Positions 1 to 9,200 of a DNA stretch of 64,000 nucleotides are shown here, piece after piece (the stretch's first letter is position 1; each line of letters opens with the position of its first letter). The DNA lies in the NCBI RefSeq assembly GCF_902804485.1, contig NZ_CADCST010000058.1, positions 1 to 64,000 on the forward strand, given 5' to 3'. Made by a program: the position numbers and the translations under genes. The notes under the pieces are model-generated. The model worked only from the letters and a program-made list of their open reading frames with translations, ran no database searches and was not told where the DNA came from. This DNA is from Flavobacterium collinsii (GTDB lineage Bacteria; Bacteroidota; Bacteroidia; Flavobacteriales; Flavobacteriaceae).

Positions 1-158
1 ATTAATTAAAGAATCTGTAGAATGTTATAATCAAAAAAGACCACATTTAAGCTTGAAAATGAAAACACCTAATTTTGTATATCAAAAAACCAGCAAAGAC
101 AACTTTACTGGTTTTAATTAATATTGTAAAACTTGTCAACCTATTTTAGGACGACTCA
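1..158 (+). mobile_element. IS3-family insertion sequence, right-hand end (partial)
   Basis: The left edge holds the last 40 codons of a transposase followed by a short non-coding tail. The tail contains TGTCAACCTATTTTAGGA and ends near GACTCA at about 158. This resembles the right terminal inverted repeat of IS3-group elements, whose ends are TG...CA. The exact terminus is inferred, because the left end and any target duplication lie outside the window. The element stops about 15 bp short of the stop codon of the neighbouring OmpA-family gene. Confidence 0.6.
2..121 (+). CDS. IS3-family transposase OrfB, C-terminal fragment
   Basis: The open frame enters from the left edge and ends at TAA 119-121. 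It encodes the tail of a DDE integrase-core transposase. The stretch ESVECYNQKRPHLSLKMKTP is the signature ending of IS3-family OrfB proteins, where the YN-x-x-RPH-x-L segment follows the catalytic glutamate. Only about 39 residues are visible, so it cannot be judged whether the gene is intact upstream. It points away from the adhesion locus and ends 52 bp from the OmpA-family stop codon. Confidence 0.75.
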   Translation, partial: LIKESVECYNQKRPHLSLKMKTPNFVYQKTSKDNFTGFN

Positions 159-172
159 CTATTTTTTAGAAA

Positions 173-2119
173 TTACAATTCCGTAATAATAAATTCGCTT
201 CTTCTGTTCATTTGATGTTGTTCTTCTGTACACGGTACACCATCAGAACAGCCATTTACCAGTTGGGTCTCGCCATATCCTTTTCCGGTTAGCCTGTTTT
301 TGGCAACACCATTTTTAACCAGCCATGCAATAGTCGATTTTGCTCTTCTGTCAGATAAGGCTGCATTGTATTGGTGCGTAGCGCGGCTGTCTGTATGTGA
401 ACGAATATCAAGTTTCATATTTGGATGACTGTTTAATACATCAAGTATTTTCTCCAGATCCAGTGCAGCTTCGGTACGAATATTTGATTTGTCCAGATCA
501 AAGTAGATCATTTTAATTCCAAAGCATTTTCCTAAATCATCCCCAACAGCGACTTTGCAGGTTGCTTTGTCCAAAGCAATAGGAAGACTGGTTTTTCCGG
601 TGAGTTTTCCAATAGTAATGTTTATTTCTTTGGTTGTATAATCCTCTTTTTCGGCTCTTACATTATACGTTTTTCCGCATTCGACAGGAAAGCTGTAAAA
701 ACCTGTTGCGTCCGAAATGGTATTGCTTTTTATAGCTCCCTGATTGTCATACAACGTTAGTTTCGTATTTGGTAAAATTGCTAAGGTTTCGGCATCTGTA
801 ATAACTCCATTTAACTCTTGTATACATTGAAGTCTTCGGGTTTCCAGAAATTTATAAATATCGTCAGAACCCTGTCCACCATCTTTATTAGAGCTGAAAT
901 AACCTCTTCGGGAAGCGGGATCAATAATGTAGGCAAAATCATCTTTCGGCGAATTGATATCTGCTCCAAGATTCTGTATACTGCTTATGGTTCCGTTGTC
1001 TTCAATTTTACCCACAAAAACATCCAGACCTCCTAGACCGGGATGTCCGTCGGAAGCAAAGTAAATTTCATTTTCACTGGTCACATACGGAAATGTTTCT
1101 TTTCCCTGGGTGTTAATGACTTTGCCTAAATTCTGAGGCGTGCCGTAACTGTCATCACCGTTGATGCTCACTTTATAAATATCTGATTGTCCTACAGTTC
1201 CGGGCATGTCAGAGGCAAAGTAAAGCGTTTTTTCATCAGGACTCAATGTTGGATGCGCAGTACTGTAATTATCACTATCAAAAGGAAGTGTGGTTATGTT
1301 GGTCCACTTTCCGTTTTCAAGAGTAGCTTTGTATATTTTGATTAAAGTAATTTTGTTATCATCTTTTCCTTTTTTTCCATTGATGTAGTTGTTTCGCGTA
1401 AAATAAACCGTTTTTCCATCTTTTGTAAAAGCGGGAGAAGATTCGTGAAACTTTGTGTTGAGGGATGTTTTAAATTTATTGACCTTAACAACGCTGTTGG
1501 AAGCAGGGTCAGTGTCGGCAAAATACAAATTAGTAAAATACTCTCCGGTCCATTTGTGTTTACGTTGTGAAAAGTTTCCGGTATCTCTGGCAGAGGCAAA
1601 GTATATTTTACCATTATACACAAAGGAACTATAGTCGGAGTATTTAGAATTGATTCCGGCATCTTCGATTTTGTATCGACCTGAATTGGCTTTAATTTTA
1701 TCAAGATAGTTTACATCTTCGGTGTATAATTTCGCTCTGTCGTCGTTTTTGGATTTAGCCGAAAATTCTTCCATGATTTTAGCAGCCTTAGCTGTTTGCC
1801 CGGTTGATTTCAAACATTGTGCATATCGATAGTAATACTCAGGCTCGACAACGGTATTCATGGCAAATAATTCACCATACCATTTCGCGGCTGCTTCAAA
1901 GTTAGAGTTGAAGTAGTAAGAATTTCCGAGCTTCTTAAACAAATCGTCTGATTTGTATCCTTTATCGGCTACACGTTCGTAGGTTTTAATAGCGTTGATA
2001 TACGCATAATTATCGTAGTTTTTATCAGCAGTATTAATTTTCGATTGTTGCGCATAGCTGCCTGATGGAAAAGAACAGATAATTGTTAAGCAAAGGAGTA
2101 TATAATTTTTCATAATCAT
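173..2119 (-). CDS. OmpA family protein with TPR and PD40 propeller (PorE/SprF-partner type)
   Basis: A 648-residue envelope protein. A signal peptide ends near GSYAQQ. TPR-like helices (about 28-130) are followed by a PD40/WD40-like propeller (about 155-425) with repeats such as SPDEKTLYFASD. A CarboxypepD_reg-like beta-sandwich (about 435-515) leads to a C-terminal OmpA peptidoglycan-binding domain (about 535-648) with IYFDLDKSNIR and LSDRRAKS. This architecture is found in OmpA partners of PorP/SprF proteins in type IX secretion and gliding loci. It lies 6 bp after the PorP/SprF gene and forms one transcription unit with it. It probably anchors the SprF-type channel or its adhesin to peptidoglycan (inference). 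ATG at 2113 (MKNYILL) is an equally plausible start. Confidence 0.88.
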   Translation of the reverse strand: MIMKNYILLCLTIICSFPSGSYAQQSKINTADKNYDNYAYINAIKTYERVADKGYKSDDLFKKLGNSYYFNSNFEAAAKWYGELFAMNTVVEPEYYYRYAQCLKSTGQTAKAAKIMEEFSAKSKNDDRAKLYTEDVNYLDKIKANSGRYKIEDAGINSKYSDYSSFVYNGKIYFASARDTGNFSQRKHKWTGEYFTNLYFADTDPASNSVVKVNKFKTSLNTKFHESSPAFTKDGKTVYFTRNNYINGKKGKDDNKITLIKIYKATLENGKWTNITTLPFDSDNYSTAHPTLSPDEKTLYFASDMPGTVGQSDIYKVSINGDDSYGTPQNLGKVINTQGKETFPYVTSENEIYFASDGHPGLGGLDVFVGKIEDNGTISSIQNLGADINSPKDDFAYIIDPASRRGYFSSNKDGGQGSDDIYKFLETRRLQCIQELNGVITDAETLAILPNTKLTLYDNQGAIKSNTISDATGFYSFPVECGKTYNVRAEKEDYTTKEINITIGKLTGKTSLPIALDKATCKVAVGDDLGKCFGIKMIYFDLDKSNIRTEAALDLEKILDVLNSHPNMKLDIRSHTDSRATHQYNAALSDRRAKSTIAWLVKNGVAKNRLTGKGYGETQLVNGCSDGVPCTEEQHQMNRRSEFIITEL

Positions 2120-2125
2120 TAATTT

Positions 2126-3064
2126 TTAGAAGAAACGTGGCGTTGTCATTTTACCATTGTTTTTGAAGAATTCGTAACGCAGGAATATCTCATGTGATCC
2201 TGAATTATAGTTGTTCAGGCGGGTGGTTTCACGATCGTAACCATAACCAAGATAAAGACCGTCGGTTATTTGAAATCCTACCATGGCGCTTATTGAAGCG
2301 CTCCAACGATACGCTAGTCCAACCACAAGCTTGTCCATAAACATAAAGTTTGCAGAAACGTCTACCTGAAGCGGTGCTCCCTCAACCATTTTGGTCAGTA
2401 AGGCAGGTTTGAACTTGATGTATTGGTATTGGTCTAAATCAAACACATAACCGGCTATTAAGTAATAATTGATTTTATCTTTATAAATGGCATAGTCATT
2501 ATCATCAAACCGATTGGTTTCGATAAAATTGGGTACAGACAAACCGATATAAGCTTTATCAGAATGCCAATAGACTCCAGCTCCCACATTTGGTGAAAAC
2601 TTATTGTTTAGATCCTGAAACTGTGGATCTCCCTGACTCTCCGGATTTAATTTGCTGATATCGAGATTGAACAGGTTTGCTGTTCCTTTAATACCAAATG
2701 AAAGTTTAAAATCGGCTGAGGTCTGAACAGTATAAGAGAGGTCGACAGAAATGTTATTTTCATTGGTTGGACCAATTTTGTCGTTTACTAAAGAGGCTCC
2801 TACTCCTAGATTACTGTTGTTTATAGGGCTATTTACAGAGAAAGCACTGGTTTCAGGTGCCCCGTCGAGTCCAACCCATTGGGTGCGGTACAATCCAAAA
2901 ACACTTAAAGCTCCTCGTGATCCGGCATAAGCAGGATTGATGTTTATAGTATTGTACATGTATTGCGTAAATTGTGCGTCCTGTTGGGCATAACCAGCAA
3001 TTGTTACAAACATAATGACGAAGAAAAATAATTTTGTTCTCATAGTGGTATTTATTATTTTCAT
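2126..3064 (-). CDS. PorP/SprF family type IX secretion outer-membrane protein
   Basis: A 312-residue predicted outer-membrane beta-barrel. The signal peptide (core FFFVIMFVTIAGYA) is followed by the family hallmark QQDAQFTQYMYNTININPAY and by AGSRGALSVFGLYRTQW. PorP/SprF proteins help T9SS substrates with type B C-terminal domains reach or stay at the cell surface, and in F. johnsoniae SprF is needed for SprB. The gene sits between the giant type B adhesin upstream and the OmpA partner downstream, the usual order for such triads. The methionine at residue 8 (3043) would give a tidier signal peptide and may be the true start. A promoter-like box precedes it at 3120-3127, so it may be transcribed separately from the adhesin. 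Confidence 0.9.
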   Translation of the reverse strand: MKIINTTMRTKLFFFVIMFVTIAGYAQQDAQFTQYMYNTININPAYAGSRGALSVFGLYRTQWVGLDGAPETSAFSVNSPINNSNLGVGASLVNDKIGPTNENNISVDLSYTVQTSADFKLSFGIKGTANLFNLDISKLNPESQGDPQFQDLNNKFSPNVGAGVYWHSDKAYIGLSVPNFIETNRFDDNDYAIYKDKINYYLIAGYVFDLDQYQYIKFKPALLTKMVEGAPLQVDVSANFMFMDKLVVGLAYRWSASISAMVGFQITDGLYLGYGYDRETTRLNNYNSGSHEIFLRYEFFKNNGKMTTPRFF

Positions 3065-3119
3065 TAGTACTACTTTTTCATCAATTAAAATCGAAAAAAA
3101 GCCTATGCATTTGTATATT

Positions 3120-3127
3120 CAAAAATA
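3120..3127 (-). promoter_or_regulatory. -7 box (TATTTTTG) of the porP/sprF-ompA unit
   Basis: On the minus strand this is TATTTTTG, a full match to the Bacteroidota -7 consensus TAnnTTTG. It lies about 55 nt upstream of the PorP/SprF start. No convincing -33 TTG is visible at the expected spacing, so the call rests on the -7 box and its position. Confidence 0.4.
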
Positions 3128-3201
3128 AGGATTTTTTTATTAATTAATCGTAAAAAGCTTCTTTATGTGTTTGTGATGCAATAGGATATATTTTTTATTT
3201 C

Positions 3202-6200
3202 TTATTTTGATAGATATAAGTACCCATCTTTTTTATTGTTTTGAAGTACATTATTTCCGTCCAACGATTTATAATTAATAATATAGAAATAAGTTCCTGT
3301 TGGCAGTCCATCAGATTGTTTGACTGTAGTTCGGCCTCTTGAAATTCCATCAAAGGCATTGGTTTGATTGTTGTAATTATGTGTTTCAAATACCAATACT
3401 CCCCAGCGGTTATAAATTTCTACATCATTCTCAGGATAACAAGTGGTGTCGTCAATACTGTCTATTTTGAAGATATCATTGATTCCGTCTCCATTAGGTG
3501 AGAAGGCGTTGTGAACCACTACGCTTCCACAGGCAAGTACTTTACAATCATCATTTATTTCCATATTCAGTACAATGCTTTTTGGACAGCTCGTATCAGG
3601 TATTTTGTACTCGAATGTATAATTACCTATTGCGAGACCTAAAGGATTGAGATCATTTCCTTGTATACTTCTGGTATTATTGTTGTCCACCCAGGTTCCA
3701 TTAGAAGGAGTGTTTTCTGGTAACAGGGATAGTAGGTTAATGATAGTCGAATCATCGTTACAGGCTTTACTGCTAATATTAGTTACTAAATTAGGAATTG
3801 CAATGATTGTTACAGTTGCAGTTGCAGTACACGTTTGATTTGTATTATTTACAAGGGATGTTGCTGTAAGTGTGTAGGTTCCGACTGGTAAATTGGTATT
3901 TCCAACAATTTCGTTGTTAGCGTTTCTAATAACAACAGTCGAACCAGCGCTATTGGTTACCAGGATTGAACCACTTTTTCCGTCCAGACAGTTTACATTC
4001 GTAGCAACTCCGCTTACAGAAACTTTATTGGCTACTGTAAAGGTTTGTACCAATACAGTTTTATTTCCTGCACAATCGGTTAGAGTATAGCTTCTGGTCA
4101 GGATGTAAGGATTACCGTCGCAGCCGCTTCCGCCATTGTTTGTGTCATTTACCGTAATGTTTACTGTACTGCTGCAATTATCCTTAGCGTCTTTGATGTC
4201 ACTTGAATTTCCAGCAGGAATATCGGCGATAGTTTGCAAATTGGCCACATTAAGAGGAGCTGTTCCTGTAGGTGGAGTGGTGTCTCTAACGGTTATAATT
4301 TGAGTGTAAGAAATTGTATTTCCGCCACAATCACTGGTTGTCCATTTACGGGTTAAAGTATAATTTGTAGCACATTGATTCTCAGTATTACTTTTTGTTT
4401 CGCTGAAAACAATTGGTAAGTTACCATTACAATTATCAGAGGCTTCCATATTTGCGGGCTGCGGAACAGCATCACAAGAAACAGTAATGTCAGTAGGTAA
4501 CGTTCCGGTAAAGGTTGGTTTTGTAGTATCCTGAATAGTGATCACCTGAGTGAAAGTATCAGAAGTATTTCCACAATCGTCTTTTACTGTCCAGGTGTTG
4601 GTATAGGTTCCTGTATTAGAACAGCCCTGAGAGGCTACAAAAGCACCGCTTACTTTTACAATGTTTGAAACATTGGTGTCGCAAGCATCAGTCGCAGTTG
4701 GGAACAAGGCTTGCGCAGAAGTTAAAGCTGTTGTGTCACTACATTCTATAGTTTTGTCTAAAGAAGCAGTTTGAGTAGACCATGTTGGTTTAGAAGTATC
4801 CTGAATGGTAATCACTTGCGTGAAAGTATCAGAAGTATTTCCGCAATCGTCTTTTACTGTCCAGGTGTTGGTATAGGTTCCTGAATTGGCACAGCCCTGA
4901 GAGGCTACAAAAGCACCGCTTACTTTTACGATGTTTGAAACATTGGTGTCGCAAGCATCAGTCGCAGTTGGGAACAAGGCTTGTGCAGAAGTTAAAGCTG
5001 TTGTGTCACTACATTCTATAGTTTTGTCTAAAGAAGCAGTTTGAGTAGACCATGTTGGTTTTGTAGTATCTTGAATAGTAATCACTTGCGTGAAAGTATC
5101 AGAAGTATTTCCGCAATCGTCTTTTACTGTCCAGGTGTTGGTATAGGTTCCCGCATTAGCACAACCCTGAGAGGCTACAAAAACACCGCTTACTTTTACA
5201 ATGTTTGAAACATTGGTATCGCAAGCATCAGTCGCAGTTGGGAACAAGGCTTGTGCAGAAGTTAAAGCTGTTGTGTCACTACATTCTATAGTTTTGTCTA
5301 AAGAAGCAGTTTGAGTAGACCATGTTGGTTTAGAAGTATCCTGAATAGTAATCACTTGCGTGAAAGTATCAGAAGTATTTCCGCAATCGTCTTTTACTGT
5401 CCAGGTGTTGGTATAGGTTCCTGAATTGGCACAGCCCTGAGAGGCTACAAAAGCACCGCTTACTTTTACGATGTTTGAAACATTGGTGTCGCAAGCATCA
5501 GTCGCAGTTGGGAACAAGGCTTGTGCAGAAGTTAAAGCTGTTGTGTCACTACATTCTATAGTTTTGTCTAAAGAAGCAGTTTGAGTAGACCATGTTGGTT
5601 TTGTAGTATCTTGAATAGTAATCACTTGCGTGAAAGTATCAGAAGTATTTCCGCAATCGTCTTTTACTGTCCAGGTGTTGGTATAGGTTCCCGCATTAGC
5701 ACAACCCTGAGAGGCTACAAAAACACCGCTTACTTTTACAATGTTTGAAACATTGGTGTCGCAAGCATCAGTCGCAGTTGGGAACAAGGCTTGTGCAGAA
5801 GTTAAAGCTGCTGTGTCACTACATTCTATAGTTTTGTCTAAAGAAGTAGTTTGAGTAGACCATGTTGGTTTAGAAGTATCCTGAATAGTAATCACTTGCG
5901 TGAAAGTATCAGAAGTATTTCCGCAATCGTCTTTTACTGTCCAGGTGTTGGTATAGGTTCCTGAATTGGCACAACCCTGAGAGGCTACAAAAGCACCGCT
6001 TACTTTTATGATGTTTGAAACATTGGTGTCACAAGCGTCAGTGGCAGTTGGAAACAAGGCTTGTGCAGAAGCTAAGCCCGCTGCATCACTACATTCTATT
6101 GTTTTGTTTAAAGAAGAAGTTTGAGTAGACCATGTTGGGGCAGAAATATCTTGTACAACAATAACTTGACTAACGGGAAGAGAAATATTTCCACAAGCAT

Positions 6201-9200
6201 CAACAGCAGTCCAGGTTCTGGTTTGAGTGTAAGAACCGGCACATCCGCCTGGAGTAATAACATCTTTATAGGTTAATGATGAAATCACGCCATTGTTATC
6301 CGTTGCAGTTGCAGTTGCAAATACAGGTGTTGCAGGACAATTAATAGTAGAACTTTGTGGTAGCGGATCTATTATTGGTTTGATAGAATCTCCATCAATA
6401 ATAGTAACCGTTTTCGTTATTGTACAGGAGTTCGCATCTGTTGCAGTTACAGTATATGTTCCGGCAACAAGTGCATTTGCTGTAGCAGCTGTTCCACCAG
6501 ATGGAGACCATAAGTAAGTATAACCTGGAGTTCCACCGGAAACAGTAATGGTAGCAGATCCTGTATTGTCACCTCCGCAGCCTACATTAGTTTGTGAAGT
6601 AGTGGCCGTTAGTACAGTTGGCTCTGTTATGGTAACTGTTTTGGTAATGGTACAAAGGTTGGCATCTTTAATAGTTACCGTATAAGTTCCAGCCGTTAAA
6701 TTCGAAGCTGTTGCTGCTGAACCACCTGATGGTGCCCAGGAGTAAGTATACGCTCCGGTTCCTCCGGCAGCAGTCACTGTCGCAGAACCTGTTGCTCCGG
6801 CATTACAAGCTACATTGGTTTGTGTAGTTGTAGCGGTCAAGGCAGTTGGCTCTGTTATGGTAACGGTTTTAGTAATGGTACAAAGATTAGCGTCTTTAAT
6901 AGTCACGGTATAAGTTCCTGCGGCTAAATTCGAAGCTGTTGCTGCTGAACCTCCAGATGGTGCCCAAGAGTAAGTATACGCTCCGGTTCCACCGGCAGCA
7001 GTTACGGTTGCAGAACCTGTAGTTCCGGCATTACAAGCGACATTGGTTTGTGTAGTTGTAGCGGTTAGTGCGGTTGGTTCTGTTATCGTTACTGTTTTAG
7101 TAATGGTACAAAGGTTTGCATCTTTAATAGTCACGGTATAAGTTCCTGCTGCTAAATTCGAAGCTGTTGCTGCTGAACCTCCAGATGGTGCCCAAGAGTA
7201 AGTATACGCTCCGGTTCCTCCAGCAGGAGTTACGGTTGCAGAACCTGTTGTTCCGGCATTACAAGCCACATTGGTTTGTGTAGTTGTGGCGGTTAAAGCG
7301 GTTGGTTCTGTTATGGTAACGGTTTTAATAAGGGTACAAAGGTTGGCATCTTTAATAGTCACGGTATAAGTTCCCGCTGCTAAATTAGAAGCAGTTGCTG
7401 CTGAACCGCCTGATGGTGCCCAAGAGTAAGTATAACCAGGAGTTCCTCCGGCAACAGTTACGGTTGCAGAACCTGTTGTTCCGGCATTACAAGCCACATT
7501 GGTTTGTGAGGTTGTTGCGGTCAAAGTAGATGATTCCGTGATGGTAACGGTTTTAGTAAGGGTACAAAGATTAGCGTCTTTAATAGTCACGGTATAAGTT
7601 CCTGCGGCTAAATTCGAAGCTGTTGCTGCTGAACCACCTGATGGTGCCCAGGAGTAAGTATAAGCTCCGGTTCCTCCGGCAGCAGTTACTGTCGCAGAAC
7701 CTGTAGTTCCGGCATTACAAGCGACATTGGTTTGTGTAGTTGTAGCGGTCAAGGCAGTTGGCTCTGTTATGGTAACGGTTTTAGTAATGGTACAAAGATT
7801 GGCATCTTTAATGGTCACGGTATACGTTCCAGCCGCTAAATTTGAAGCTGTTGCTGCTGAACCTCCTGATGGTGCCCAGGAATAGGTATACGCTCCAGTT
7901 CCTCCAGCAGGAGTTACTGTTGCAGAACCTGTAGTTCCGGCATTACAAGCGACATTGGTTTGTGTAGTTGTAGCGGTTAGTGCAGTTGGTTCTGTTATCG
8001 TTACTGTTTTAGTAATGGTACAAAGGTTGGCATCTTTAATAGTCACCGTATACGTTCCTGCTGCTAAATTAGAAGCCGTTGCTGCTGATCCACCTGATGG
8101 TGCCCAGGAGTAGGTATAGGCTCCGGTTCCCCCGGCAGCAGTTACGGTTGCAGAACCTGTAGTTCCGGCATTACAAGCCACATTGGTTTGTGTGGTTGTA
8201 GCGGTCAAGGCATTTGCAGGTTCGGTAATGGTAACCGTTTTAGTGATGGTGCAAAGATTAGCATCTTTAATGGTCACGGTATACGTTCCCGCGGCTAAAT
8301 TAGAAGCTGTTGCTGCCGATCCGCCTGATGGTGCCCAAGAGTAAGTGTAAGCTCCTGTTCCTCCGGCAGGAGTCACGGTTGCAGAACCTGTTGTTGCAGA
8401 TGTGCAAAGCACGTTGGTTTGCGTAGTGGTTGCAGTCAAGGCATTTGCAGGTTCGGTAATGGTTACTGTTTTAGTAATGGTACAAAGGTTTGCATCTTTA
8501 ATCGTTACAGTATATGTTCCGGCCGCTAGATTCGAAGCTGTCGCTGCTGAACCACCTGATGGTGCCCAAGAGTAAGTGTAAGCTCCTGTTCCTCCGGCAG
8601 CAGTCACGGTTGCAGAACCTGTTGTTGCAGATGTACAAAGCACGTTGGATTGCGTAGTGGTTGCAGTCAAGGCAGTTGCAGGTTCGGTAATGGTAACCGT
8701 TTTAGTGATGGTGCAAAGATTAGCATCTTTAATGGTTACGGTATACGTTCCGGCGGCTAAATTAGAAGCCGTTGCAGCTGATCCACCTGATGGTGCCCAA
8801 GAGTAAGTATACGCTCCGGTTCCTCCGGCAGGAGTCACGGTTGCAGAACCTGTTGTTGCAGATGTACAAAGTACGTTGGTTTGCGTAGTGGTTGCAGTCA
8901 AGGCATTTGCAGGCTCTGTAATGGTAATCGTTTTGGTGATCGTACAAAGATTAGCATCTTTAATAGTTACGGTATAAGTTCCCGCTGCTAAATTCGAAGC
9001 TGTTGCTGCCGATCCGCCCGATGGTGCCCAGGAATAGGTATAAGCTCCGGTTCCTCCCGTTGGAGTAACAGTTGCAGAACCTGTTGTTGCTGATTTACAA
9101 AGTACGTTGGTTTGTGTGGTGGTAGCGGTTAGCGCCGTTGGTTCCGTAATCGTAACCGTTTTGGTTATTGTACAAAGATTCGCATCTTTAATCGTTACGG

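Noticed and set aside
8762-8947. Minus-strand frame inside the SprB array
   Set aside because: Out-of-frame shadow of the adhesin repeats with no independent support.
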